DNA of 64,000 nucleotides from DATAOG01 sp963757395. GTDB lineage: Bacteria; Pseudomonadota; Alphaproteobacteria; Geminicoccales; Geminicoccaceae. Under the pieces are notes generated by a model, which had not been told where the DNA came from, searched no databases, and was given only the letters and a program-made list of their open reading frames with translations. The stretch covers positions 124,001 to 188,000 of the forward strand of contig CAVWRK010000008.1 of assembly GCA_963757395.1 (NCBI GenBank). Reading direction: 5' to 3'. This document shows positions 17,508 to 25,713 of the stretch, piece by piece; within the stretch, counting starts at the first letter, position 1, and every line of letters begins with the position of its first letter. A program made the position numbers and the translations under genes.

Positions 17508-19238
17508 ATGGCCGAGAGCGACAAGAAACTGCGCAGCACCGCCTGGTTCGGGCATCTGGACCGCGACGGCTTCCTGCACCGCAGCTGGATGAAGAACCAG
17601 GGTTTTCCGGCCGATCTGTTCGACGGCCGGCCGGTGATCGGGATCTGCAACACCTTCTCCGAGCTGACCCCCTGCAACGCCCACTTCCGCGAGCTCGCCG
17701 AGCGGGTCAAGCGCGGCGTCTACGAGGCCGGCGGGTTTCCGTTGGAATTTCCCGTTTTTTCCACTGGAGAATCGAACCTCCGGCCGACCGCGATGCTGTT
17801 CCGCAACCTTGCCTCGATGGATGTCGAGGAGGCGATCCGCGGCAACCCGATCGACGGCGTCGTGCTGATGACCGGCTGCGACAAGACCACACCCGCGCTC
17901 TTGATGGGCGCCGCGTCGTGCGATGTGCCGGCGATCGTGCTCTCGGGCGGGCCGATGCTGAACGGCAAGTTCCGGGGCCAGGACATCGGCTCCGGCACCG
18001 ACGTCTGGCGCTTCGCCGAGGAGGTCAAGGCGGGCGAGATGAGCCTTGCCGACTTCATGGACGCGGAAGCCTGCATGTCGCGCTCGGCGGGCCACTGCAT
18101 GGTCATGGGCACCGCCTCGACCATGAACTCGATGGCCGAAGCGCTCGGCATGAGCCTGCCCGGCTGCGCCGCGATCCCGGCGGTCGACAGCCGCAGGCGC
18201 GTGATCGCCCAGCTGACCGGGCGCCGGATCGTCGACATGGTCAAGGAGGACCTGCGCATCTCCAAGGTCCTGAGACGGGAAAACTTCCTCAATGCCGTGC
18301 GTGCCAACGGGGCGCTGGGCGGCTCGACGAATGCCGTGATCCACCTGATCGCGATCGCCGGCCGGGTCGGGGCCCGCTTCGGGCTCGACGACTGGGACGA
18401 GTACGGGCGCGAGGTGCCGACGCTGGTCGACATCATGCCGTCCGGCCGCTTCCTGATGGAGGACTACTACTACGCGGGCGGCCTGCCGGCGGTCATGCGC
18501 AGCCTCGGCGAGCACGGCATGCTCGACAAGAACGCGCTGACGGTCACCGGCCAGACCATGTGGGAGAACGTCAAGGACGCGCCCAACTGGAACACCGAGG
18601 TGATCCGGACCTTCGACAACCCGCACACCGCCCACGGCGGGATCGCGGTGCTGCGCGGCAACCTCGCCCCCGACGGCGCGGTCCTCAAGCCCTCGGCCGC
18701 GACGCCTGCGCTGATGAAGCATCGCGGCCGCGCTGTGGTGTTCGAGACCATCGAGGACTACAAGGCCAAGATCAACGACGAGGCGCTCGAGGTCGACGAG
18801 ACCTGCATCCTGGTGCTCAAGAACTGCGGCCCCAAGGGCTATCCCGGCATGTCCGAGGTCGGCAACATGGGCCTGCCGCCCAAGGTCCTCAGGAAGGGCG
18901 TGCGCGACATGGTCCGGGTTTCCGACGCGCGCATGAGCGGCACGGCCTACGGTACGGTCGTGCTGCACGTCTGCCCCGAGGCGGCGGCCGGCGGCACGCT
19001 TGCCCTGGTCGAGAACGGCGACCTGATCGAGCTCGACGTCGAGGCGCGCCGCCTGCACCTCGGGGTCAGCGACGAGGAGCTCGCCCGCCGGCGCGCCGCC
19101 TGGAGCCCGCCCAAGCCGGCGATGACCTCGGGCTACCAGAAGCTCTACGTCGACACCGTGCTCCAGGCCTCCGAAGGCGCCGATCTCGACTTCCTGCGCG
19201 GCTGCCGCGGCGCCGCGATCCCGCGCGAGAGCCACTGA
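17508..19238 (+). CDS. IlvD/Edd-family sugar-acid dehydratase, L-arabinonate dehydratase-like
   Basis: This 576-residue protein is a full IlvD/Edd-family dehydratase with the Fe-S cysteines in GICNTFSELTPCN, TGCDKTTPALL and ASCDVPAIVLSGGP. Its sequence tracks the L-arabinonate dehydratase branch (KLRSTAWFGHLDRDGFLHRS, KNQGFPADLFDGRPV, ending DLDFLRGCRGAAIPRESH) rather than the branched-chain amino-acid enzyme. Such enzymes dehydrate aldonic acids to 2-keto-3-deoxy acids. ATG at 17508 follows a strong GGGGAGCGAGGGG. It stands alone between two toxin-antitoxin modules, without other pentose genes, so the exact sugar acid is uncertain. Confidence 0.88.
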   Translation: MAESDKKLRSTAWFGHLDRDGFLHRSWMKNQGFPADLFDGRPVIGICNTFSELTPCNAHFRELAERVKRGVYEAGGFPLEFPVFSTGESNLRPTAMLFRNLASMDVEEAIRGNPIDGVVLMTGCDKTTPALLMGAASCDVPAIVLSGGPMLNGKFRGQDIGSGTDVWRFAEEVKAGEMSLADFMDAEACMSRSAGHCMVMGTASTMNSMAEALGMSLPGCAAIPAVDSRRRVIAQLTGRRIVDMVKEDLRISKVLRRENFLNAVRANGALGGSTNAVIHLIAIAGRVGARFGLDDWDEYGREVPTLVDIMPSGRFLMEDYYYAGGLPAVMRSLGEHGMLDKNALTVTGQTMWENVKDAPNWNTEVIRTFDNPHTAHGGIAVLRGNLAPDGAVLKPSAATPALMKHRGRAVVFETIEDYKAKINDEALEVDETCILVLKNCGPKGYPGMSEVGNMGLPPKVLRKGVRDMVRVSDARMSGTAYGTVVLHVCPEAAAGGTLALVENGDLIELDVEARRLHLGVSDEELARRRAAWSPPKPAMTSGYQKLYVDTVLQASEGADLDFLRGCRGAAIPRESH

Positions 19239-19273
19239 GGTCGTCGATCGGGAGGCATTGTCCGGTCACGCAC

Positions 19274-19295
19274 ATCTGCCATATTGCTAGCAGAT
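19274..19295. promoter_or_regulatory. inverted repeat upstream of the second toxin-antitoxin pair
   Basis: ATCTGC (19274-19279) and GCAGAT (19290-19295) form an inverted repeat around an AT-rich centre, which itself contains the palindrome TGCTAGCA (19285-19292). FitA-type antitoxins bind TGCTATCA-like half-sites, so this is a plausible autoregulatory operator 19 bases before the GTG start. Confidence 0.45.
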
Positions 19296-19313
19296 ACGGC
19301 TGGAGGTGCTGTC

Positions 19314-19565
19314 GTGTCCCAGCTCCTGGTGCGCAAGGTCGACGACGACCTGGTGGCGCGGCTCAAGCAGCGCGCGGCCAGGGCCGGGCGTAGCGCCGAG
19401 GCCGAGCATCGGCTGATCCTCGAGGTGGCGTTGCGGCCGGGCAAGCCGAGCTTTGCCGAGCGCGCCCGCCGGCATCGGGAAGCGTTGCGCGGGCGGGTGC
19501 ACAGCGACAGCGCCGATCTGATCAGGGATGATCGCGACCGGGACTATGACAACGAATGGTCATAG
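19314..19565 (+). CDS. FitA-like ribbon-helix-helix antitoxin
   Basis: This 83-residue protein starts at GTG 19314, with GGAGG seven bases upstream. The N terminus SQLLVRKVDDDLVARLKQRA followed by RAGRSAEAEHRLILEVAL is the ribbon-helix-helix (Arc/FitA) DNA-binding fold. The tail is charged and ends in an acidic RDDRDRDYDNEWS that would bind the toxin. It overlaps the PIN toxin start by 10 bases, the usual order in such modules. Confidence 0.85.
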   Translation: MSQLLVRKVDDDLVARLKQRAARAGRSAEAEHRLILEVALRPGKPSFAERARRHREALRGRVHSDSADLIRDDRDRDYDNEWS

Positions 19566-19954
19566 ACGCGAGCGTGGCGGTCAAATGGGTGGTGCCCGAA
19601 GCCGGCAGCGACGCGGCGATCGCCTTGCTCGGCCGGGAGCTTTGGGCGCCTTCGCTCTGGCTTGCGGAAGCGGCCAACGCGCTCCGCACGAAGAGCCGGC
19701 GCGGCGAGATTCCGAGGACGAGGCGCGCCTGCGGGCCCAAGACCTCATCGATGCGCCGATCGAACCGATCCATCCTGCTGCCGAGCGCGATGCGCATGGC
19801 CGGCGAACTCGGCCACTCCATCTACGACTGCTTCTATCTGGCGGCGGCGTTGCTGCGTGACACGACTCTGGTGACCGCTGATTGCCGCTTTGCCGCCAAG
19901 GTGGCGGGTCACTCGTATTTTGCTGTGCGTGTCGACCTGCTGAGCGGAACCTGA
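19556..19954 (+). CDS. VapC/FitB-type PIN toxin with a compensated frameshift
   Basis: This 132-residue PIN-domain protein retains the catalytic acids: D in MVIDASVAVKW, E in LAEAANAL, D in SIYDCFYLAAALL and D in TADCRF. The stretch between RRGEI and AMRMAGELGHS (about 26 residues, 19711-19786) is basic, unlike the family. The neighbouring frame there reads SEDEARLRAQDLIDAPIEPI, the expected PIN helices. So a -1 indel near 19710 and a -2 indel near 19786 (CGCGCG shortened) cancel out, leaving the ORF open but scrambled in the middle. Activity is doubtful. It would be an RNase neutralised by the upstream antitoxin. Confidence 0.8.
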   Translation: MVIDASVAVKWVVPEAGSDAAIALLGRELWAPSLWLAEAANALRTKSRRGEIPRTRRACGPKTSSMRRSNRSILLPSAMRMAGELGHSIYDCFYLAAALLRDTTLVTADCRFAAKVAGHSYFAVRVDLLSGT

Positions 19955-19991
19955 ACTTCGCGCCCGTTCGAAGCGGGTGAGGGAGGACAAG

Positions 19992-20588
19992 ATGACGGGG
20001 ACGACTGTCGAAACCTCGACCGCGCGTAAGCGAGCGGTCGCGGACTGTATCGAGGACGTCAAGGCGATCATCCGCGACCGGGGGGTCGCGCGGCCTGCGC
20101 TGGAGCGGGTCAAGGGGCGGCTGCTCGAGCTGGCGGCGAGGCGCGATCTGTTCTCGTTCGCCGCGTTTCCGCTGCTGCACGAGCGCAGCACGCTGCATCT
20201 GTTGTCCGAGGATGCCGATCACGGCTTTGCCCTCTATGCGGTCGCGGCCCGGAGCGAGAGCCGGACGCCGCCGCACGATCATACCACCTGGGCGGTCGTC
20301 GTCGGCGTCGAGGGCGAAGAGCTGAACAAGCACTACCGCTGCCTCGACGACGGCGCCGCCGCCGGCAAGGCCCGGCTCGAGGAAGTGGGCGCAACGCTGG
20401 TCAAGGAGGGCACCGGCGTGGCGCTGATGCCGGACGACATCCACAGTATCGAGCGCGCGAGTGACGCGCCGGTGCTGCATTTCCATCTCTACGGACGCAG
20501 CCTCGAGCATCTGCCGGCGCGCCGCCAGTTCGACATGGCGACCGGCACCTACGCGGTCTACCCGGCCAGCCCCAACATCGTCAGCTAA
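19992..20588 (+). CDS. cupin protein of the cysteine dioxygenase type
   Basis: This 198-residue protein (ATG 19992, GGGAGGA upstream) has cupin metal motifs: TPPHDHTTWAVVVGVEGEE supplies two His and a Glu, and a later VLHFHLYGR supplies the third His. Spacing and sequence resemble thiol dioxygenases (cysteine or 3-mercaptopropionate dioxygenase), which use Fe(II) to oxidise a thiol to a sulfinic acid. A four-domain rhodanese and two more cupins lie on the same strand downstream, consistent with sulfur metabolism. The exact substrate cannot be read from sequence. Confidence 0.75.
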   Translation: MTGTTVETSTARKRAVADCIEDVKAIIRDRGVARPALERVKGRLLELAARRDLFSFAAFPLLHERSTLHLLSEDADHGFALYAVAARSESRTPPHDHTTWAVVVGVEGEELNKHYRCLDDGAAAGKARLEEVGATLVKEGTGVALMPDDIHSIERASDAPVLHFHLYGRSLEHLPARRQFDMATGTYAVYPASPNIVS

Positions 20589-20621
20589 GGATCTCCAGTC
20601 ATCGAGAAGGGAGGGTCAACC

Positions 20622-21374
20622 ATGAAGATCGTCGTGATCGGCGGCACCGGCCTGATCGGTTCGAAGACCGTCGCCATTCTGCGCCAGGGCGGCCACGAGG
20701 TCGTCGCCGCGTCGCCCAAAAGCGGTGTCAACACCATCACCGGCGAGGGGCTCGAGGAAGCCATGGCCGGCGCGCAGGTGGTGATCGACCTCGCCAATTC
20801 GCCCTCATTTGAAGACAAGGCGGTGCTGGAATTCTTCCAGACCTCCGGCCGCAACCTGCTCGCGGCGGAGGCCGCAGCGGGCGTCCGGCACCATGTCGCG
20901 CTCTCCATCGTCGGCATCGACCGGAGCGACAATGGCTATTTCCGCGCCAAGGTCGCCCAAGAGAAACTGATCGAGGCCGCCGGCATCCCCTACACCATCA
21001 TCCGCTCAACCCAGTTTCTGGAATTCCTCGGCTGGATCGCCAATTCGAGTGCGGATGGCAACCTGGTCAGGCATTCGCCCGGCCTGTTCCAGCCGATCGC
21101 GTCGGACGACGTTGCTGCCATCGTTGCCGATGTGGCGCTCGCGCCGCCACGCAGCGGCATCGTCGAGATCGCCGGCCCGGAACGAGCGCCTTTGAACGAA
21201 ATCATCGCCCGCTATCTGAAGGCGGTCGGCGACCCGCGTGAGGTCGTGAGCGACCCCGAGGCCCGATACTCCGGTGGCCGGGTCGAGGAGCGCTCGCTCG
21301 TGCCGTTGGGCGAAGCGCGCCTCGGCCGCATCGGTCTCGACGAATGGCTCCGGCGCTCACAGGCAGGAGCCTGA
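20622..21374 (+). CDS. NAD(P)-binding atypical SDR / NmrA-like protein
   Basis: This 250-residue Rossmann-fold protein starts with MKIVVIGGTGLIGSKTV, the GxxGxxG dinucleotide-binding loop. It then has VVIDLANSPSFEDKAVLEFF, HHVALSIVGIDRS and a YFRAKVAQEKLI segment with Tyr and Lys in near-SDR spacing, typical of the atypical NmrA/SDR_a5 group. These bind NAD(P) and act as reductases or redox sensors. GGGAGG precedes the ATG. It lies 33 bases after the cupin gene and is probably co-transcribed. Confidence 0.85.
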   Translation: MKIVVIGGTGLIGSKTVAILRQGGHEVVAASPKSGVNTITGEGLEEAMAGAQVVIDLANSPSFEDKAVLEFFQTSGRNLLAAEAAAGVRHHVALSIVGIDRSDNGYFRAKVAQEKLIEAAGIPYTIIRSTQFLEFLGWIANSSADGNLVRHSPGLFQPIASDDVAAIVADVALAPPRSGIVEIAGPERAPLNEIIARYLKAVGDPREVVSDPEARYSGGRVEERSLVPLGEARLGRIGLDEWLRRSQAGA

Positions 21375-21701
21375 TCCGCAGCCGAGGTGGGCCCAGGGAT
21401 CTCACCCGCTGTCGCGAGCTGGCTGGCAGGCCCCCGGCACTTCGCGCAAACATTCAGACTGGAGACCCCAAGTCACCGCAATACGCTTCTGAGGTCTTAG
21501 TTGGAGCGACGCTGGAGGACTCGGTAAAGGGAATCTGGCAACGTGGCCGGACGGGCTGGAAACCATGTGGTGCCGGAGAAGAGAGATGGGAAGGATCCTG
21601 CCCAACGGTGCCGGCGCTGATACAATCGGTACCGTGATCGCGAAATGCCCGAGCGGGGCGTTGCACCCGGGGGTCTCGGGCGACGAACGAAGGAGGGGGC
21701 T
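21375..21701. other. intergenic stretch, no gene recognised
   Basis: These 327 bases between the SDR gene and the frameshifted cupin contain no ORF with codon use or motifs I trust and no repeats or hairpin that stand out. The end of the stretch holds the strong ribosome site of the next gene (AGGAGGGGG at 21691-21699). Confidence 0.5.
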
Positions 21702-22092
21702 ATGACGACCAAACTCGTTGCGTTGGTTCTGCTAGGCCTCATGACCGGCCCGGCGATGGCTCAGGAAGCTAAGGTCACGCCGCTGATGTCGAAAGACCTT
21801 ACGGAGAATCCCGGCAAGGAAGTTCTGATGATCACAGTAGAGCATGGGCCCGGCGAGTTCGAGCCCTATCCATCGACACAATGCACAGGCGTTTGTTTAT
21901 GTACTGGAAGGTTCCGTTGTGATGCAGGTGAAAGGTGGAAAGGAGGTAACACTGACACCAGGACAGGCCTTCTATGAAGGCCCCGATGATGTTCATGTCG
22001 TTGACCGGAACGCAAGCAGTACCAAACCGGCAAAATTCCTGGTGCTCTTGATCAAGGACAAGGGCGCTCCAGCGCTCGTGCCCGTAGAATGA
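21702..22092 (+). pseudogene. exported cupin protein, frameshifted
   Basis: ATG at 21702, after AGGAGGGGG, begins a signal peptide (KLVALVLLGLMTGPAMAQ). It continues with EAKVTPLMSKDLTENPGKEVL and ITVEHGPG. The family sequence then jumps frame near 21855 to SSSPIHRHNAQAFVYVLEGS, MQVKGGKEVTLTPGQAFYE and DVHVVDRNAS, ending at 22092. The second frame has the cupin metal His residues (HRH and later DVH). Read without the shift, the protein ends in unrelated sequence at 21977. A paralogous, intact cupin follows at 22132, which confirms the expected layout. Confidence 0.8.
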
Positions 22093-22131
22093 CTGTTGGA
22101 TGAACAAAGCCGGGGTGAGCTGATCGAGGTC

Positions 22132-22548
22132 ATGAAACGCATCCTCTGGTCGCTGCTGGTCGCCACCCTGCCGTTCGGCAGCGTCCTCGCCGCTGCGCCG
22201 CAGTCGAAGAACGCCAAGGTGACCCTCGTCTACCAGCACGAACTGCCGAATGTCCCTGGCAAGAGCATCAAGGGCGTGCTCGTCGAATATGGCCCGGGCG
22301 GCTACTCGCCTGGCCACACGCATGCCAAGTCCGCCTTCATCTACGCGACCGTGCTCGAGGGCGCGATCCGCAGTCAGGTCAACGACGGACCGGTGACGAC
22401 CTACCAGGCCGGAGAGAGCTTCTCCGAGCTGCCCGGCGACCGCCACGGCGTCAGCGCCAATGCCAGCGAGACGCAGCCGGCCAAGCTCCTCGCGGTGTTC
22501 GTCGTGGACACGGACGAGACGGAACTGACGATCCCATTCGGAAACTGA
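22132..22548 (+). CDS. exported cupin-domain protein
   Basis: With ATG at 22132 the product has 138 residues: a signal peptide (RILWSLLVATLPFGSVLA) then a single cupin domain. The first motif is GPGGYSPGHTHAKSAFIYATVLEG, here interrupted in quotation only by its His pair in GHTH, and the second is GDRHGVSANAS. A frame-compatible TTG at 22096 is possible but would bury the signal peptide. It is a paralogue of the broken cupin just upstream. Periplasmic location is likely. No enzymatic activity can be assigned; related proteins are often annotated only as cupins. Confidence 0.82.
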   Translation: MKRILWSLLVATLPFGSVLAAAPQSKNAKVTLVYQHELPNVPGKSIKGVLVEYGPGGYSPGHTHAKSAFIYATVLEGAIRSQVNDGPVTTYQAGESFSELPGDRHGVSANASETQPAKLLAVFVVDTDETELTIPFGN

Positions 22549-22644
22549 GGTTTCGGCCGGAGATATGGCGTGTCCTCGTAAAAACCCGATGTCGCTGCGG
22601 CGCGCGCCGCTTCGGGCCGCCGCGTGCGAGCCAACAGGTGTCAG

Positions 22645-24258
22645 ATGACCCCGAAGATCGCGCCCGCGACGCTGCATGAGCGGCTGCGGGCAAACCGGGG
22701 CGAGCTCGCCCTGCTCGATGTCCGCCCGGCCGGCGCGTTCGCGCGCGGCCACATCCTGCTCGCCAGCAACGCGCCGGAAGGCCGCCTGGAGATCGACGTG
22801 CCGCGCCTCGTCCCGCGGCGCGGCGCGCCGGTGGTGCTCTGCGACGCGGGCGATGGCGCCGCCCTGCGGGCCGCGACGACGCTCGCGCGCTTCGGCTATG
22901 CCGATCTCGCGCTGCTCGAAGGCGGCGTTCAGGCCTGGCAGGCGGCGGGCTTCGTGTTGTTCGAGGGCGTCTACGTGCCGAGCAAGGCGTTCGGCGAATC
23001 CGTCGAGGCGGTCTGCGGCACGCCCCACATCGGCGCGGGCGAGCTCGCGCGCCTTTGCGCCGCCGGCACCGACCTCGTGATCCTCGACAGCCGGCCGTTC
23101 GACGAATACCGGCAGATGTGCATCCCGGGCGGGATCGACGTGCCGGGCGCCGAGCTGGTCCATCGCGTCCACGACCTCGCCCCCGACCCGGGTACGCTCG
23201 TGGTGGTCAACTGCGCCGGCCGCACCCGCAGCATCATCGGCGCCCAGTCGCTGATCAATGCGGGTGTTCCCAACCGGGTGGTGGCGCTCGAGAACGGCAC
23301 CATGGGCTGGACGCTCGCCGGCCATCAGCTCGAGCACGGCCAGGCGCGGCTGCCGCCGCCGCCGAGCGCGGCCGGACGGACCTGGGCGCAGCAGGCGGCC
23401 GCAAACGTCGGAAAACGCTTCGGGGTGCCGACGATCGATCACGCGACGCTCGCCCGCTGGCGCGCCGAGGCCGAGCTGCGGACACTCTACCTCTGCGACG
23501 TGCGCTCGCCCGAGGAATATTCCGCCGGCCACCTGCCGGGGGCGCTCTGCACGCCGGGCGGTCAGCTGGTCCAGGCGACCGACAGCTGGCTCGGGACCCA
23601 TGGTGCCCGGGTCGTGCTGGTCGACGACGACGGCGTGCGCGCGACCATGACCGCGTCCTGGCTGCTCCAGATCGGCCGCTGGGCCGTCCATGTGCTGGAG
23701 GACGGGCTCGGTGCCGATGTGGAGACCGGCCCGGAGCGCATGCCGGTCCTGGGCCTCGCGGACACGCCTTGCGACCATGGGCTCGACATCGACACCCTGG
23801 CCGGCCTCGCGCCCGGCCGCGAGGTCCAGATCCTCGACCTCGCCGACAGTCGCAGCTTCCGCGCCGGCCATGTGCCGGGGGCGCGACGGGTGCGCCGCAG
23901 CCAGATCGAGGCGGACCTGGCGCGCGTCCCGCCGGCGCCGACCTACGTGCTGACTTCGGAAGACGGGATGCTCGCGCGCCTGGCACTCGCCGAGGCGGCG
24001 CGCCTGCTGCCCGGCCGGGTGCGGGTGCTGGCCGGCGGCACCCTGGCCTGGCGGGCGGCTGGCCAGCCGCTCGAGCCGGGCGCCTGGGACCCGACCGGCG
24101 GCGAGGAGGATGCCTACCTTCGCCCCTACGATCGGCCGGCCGAGCAGACCCTGCAGGCGATGCGCGACTATCTCCGCTGGGAGACCGCGTTGGTGCCGGC
24201 GGTCGAGCGCGATGGCACCCTCCGGTTCAAGGCCTTGCCGGACCGCCCGAACGCGTGA
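22645..24258 (+). CDS. four-domain rhodanese-like sulfurtransferase
   Basis: This protein of about 537 residues contains four rhodanese domains in a row, at roughly 10-105, 125-235, 265-355 and 380-480. Domain 1 has Cys in VVLCDAGDGA, and domain 2 has the best loop, VNCAGRTRSIIGAQSL. Domains 3 (VLVDDDGVRATM) and 4 (VLTSEDGMLARL) have Asp or Ser instead of Cys and are probably structural. Multi-rhodanese proteins move sulfane sulfur between thiols. It lies downstream of a thiol-dioxygenase-like cupin, an SDR and two exported cupins, suggesting oxidation or transfer of a sulfur compound. ATG 22645 is chosen over an upstream in-frame codon at 22624 by conservation. Confidence 0.87.
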   Translation: MTPKIAPATLHERLRANRGELALLDVRPAGAFARGHILLASNAPEGRLEIDVPRLVPRRGAPVVLCDAGDGAALRAATTLARFGYADLALLEGGVQAWQAAGFVLFEGVYVPSKAFGESVEAVCGTPHIGAGELARLCAAGTDLVILDSRPFDEYRQMCIPGGIDVPGAELVHRVHDLAPDPGTLVVVNCAGRTRSIIGAQSLINAGVPNRVVALENGTMGWTLAGHQLEHGQARLPPPPSAAGRTWAQQAAANVGKRFGVPTIDHATLARWRAEAELRTLYLCDVRSPEEYSAGHLPGALCTPGGQLVQATDSWLGTHGARVVLVDDDGVRATMTASWLLQIGRWAVHVLEDGLGADVETGPERMPVLGLADTPCDHGLDIDTLAGLAPGREVQILDLADSRSFRAGHVPGARRVRRSQIEADLARVPPAPTYVLTSEDGMLARLALAEAARLLPGRVRVLAGGTLAWRAAGQPLEPGAWDPTGGEEDAYLRPYDRPAEQTLQAMRDYLRWETALVPAVERDGTLRFKALPDRPNA

Positions 24259-24262
24259 GCGG

Positions 24263-24835
24263 CTATGCGGCCGCCGCCGCGAGCGGCACCGCGGCCGGTC
24301 TGAGGTTGGCCAGGAACTGCTCCGCGCAGCGGCGCCAGGAGAAGGTGCCGGCATGGGCGCGGCAGCGCTCCTTCGGGATCTGCAAGGCGCGCTCGACCGC
24401 CCGGCCGAGGTCCGGGTCGAGCGCGCCAGTGCCCGATCTGCCGATCACGTCGAGCGGCCCGGGCACCGGGTAGGCCGCGACCGGCACCCCCGACGCCAGC
24501 GCCTCCAGCAGCACGAAGCCGAAGGTATCGGTCCGGCTGGGGAAGACGAAGACGTCGCCGCAGACGCAGTGGCGCGCGAGCTCGAGGCCGAACCTGGCGC
24601 CGGCGAAATGGACCTCCGGGTACTTCGCCCGCAGCCCCGCAAGCTCGGGACCATCGCCGACCACGAGCTTGCTGCTGCGTGCGATTGGCAAGGCGAGGAA
24701 GGCGCCCAGGTTCTTCTCGACCGCGAGCCGGCCGACGTCGAGGTCCACCGGCCGCGGCAGGACCAGCGCCGGCGGGCCGGGTGCTGCGCCCGTGCACCGG
24801 CGCACTTCCCCTCCCAGGGCGGATGCCGTATCCAA
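24263..24835 (-). pseudogene. truncated GT4 glycosyltransferase (C-terminal half)
   Basis: The 190-codon frame contains only the nucleotide-sugar-binding half of a GT4 mannosyl/glucosyltransferase: VGRLAVEKNLGAFLAL, KLVVGDGPELAGLRAKYP, FAGARFGLELARH, then DVFVFPSRTDTFGFVLLEAL with the conserved E-x7-E and SGVPVAAYPVPGPLDVIG. Members are about 340-350 residues. The acceptor-binding N-terminal half is missing, and the sequence upstream of residue 30 is not family-like. The truncation coincides with the start of the AT-richer lipase/membrane block. It is unlikely to be functional. Confidence 0.78.
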
Positions 24836-24893
24836 CGCGCGGTAACTCGCACATCCGTCGGTGTGGGTCGGTTAACCGTGCGATGGAGCGCCG

Positions 24894-25682
24894 ATGTCTG
24901 ATCGGGTCACCCGCCAGGAACCAACCTACGTCTTCGTATATGGCTTTCTTGGCTTTGATCGCATCGGGCCTTCCAGCCTCGGGATCGCCTATTTCCGCCA
25001 CTTGGCGGACGCATTCGCAGGCTTGCAGGTCCGTTGGTTGGTCGCCAACGGGATCCCAGCGGGTGGCACGGTTGCGGCCCGGGCCGAGGCGCTGCGGCGG
25101 TTCCTCGATCAGCATGAAGCGCGCAACGTTGTCCTGATCGCCCACAGCATGGGCGGCTTGGACTGCCGCCACCTGATCCATGCCCTTGACGACCGGCGGC
25201 GCGTATCCTGCCTGATCACTGTGGGGACGCCTCATCGCGGTACACCTCTCGCTCGTTGGGCTCTCACGGGCGACGGGCTGTTGCGGCCTCTGGTGAGAGC
25301 TCTCGGCAAGGACGGGCTGCGCGACCTGACGCCGGAAAGCTGCGCCGAGCGGAACCAGATGATTGGTGACCGCGCCGATGTCCGTTACCTCTCGGTGGCC
25401 GGCATGCGGCCCAGCGCCGAGCAGGCGTTGCTCTTCCGAACGCTCCTGCCGGACGTCATGGGTCCAGAGGGACCGCACGACGGCTTCGTACCGGTCGCCT
25501 CGGCCAAGTGGGGCGACTTCATCGCTACAGTCCGCGCCGATCATTTCGAACTCGTCGGGTGGGATCTGAGCATGACCGGGCTGCCCTTCCTCCGCCAGCT
25601 CGGGAGGGCGCGGCCGGCGTTCGATCACATCGGACTGCTCCGTCGATTGATTGCCATGACATCGTCAGGCAACCTAAACTGA
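24894..25682 (+). CDS. alpha/beta-hydrolase, lipase-like
   Basis: This 262-residue alpha/beta-hydrolase has the nucleophile elbow AHSMGGLD near residue 83, an oxyanion-type N terminus (YVFVYGFLGFDRIG), a VGTPHRGTPLARW segment typical of triacylglycerol lipase/PGAP1-like esterases, GPHDGFVPVASAKWG with the acid and ADHFELVGW with the catalytic His. There is no signal peptide, so it probably acts in the cytoplasm or at the inner face of the membrane. A multi-pass membrane-protein gene starts 31 bases downstream, so the pair is likely one operon. Base composition is less GC-rich than the flanks. Confidence 0.85.
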   Translation: MSDRVTRQEPTYVFVYGFLGFDRIGPSSLGIAYFRHLADAFAGLQVRWLVANGIPAGGTVAARAEALRRFLDQHEARNVVLIAHSMGGLDCRHLIHALDDRRRVSCLITVGTPHRGTPLARWALTGDGLLRPLVRALGKDGLRDLTPESCAERNQMIGDRADVRYLSVAGMRPSAEQALLFRTLLPDVMGPEGPHDGFVPVASAKWGDFIATVRADHFELVGWDLSMTGLPFLRQLGRARPAFDHIGLLRRLIAMTSSGNLN

Positions 25683-25713
25683 ACGGCGTTGATTGGCTGC
25701 GGGGTGATTGCGA

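Noticed and set aside
21832..24354. 840-codon minus-strand frame opposite the cupins and rhodanese
   Set aside because: Antisense to recognisable genes with correct motifs on the plus strand.
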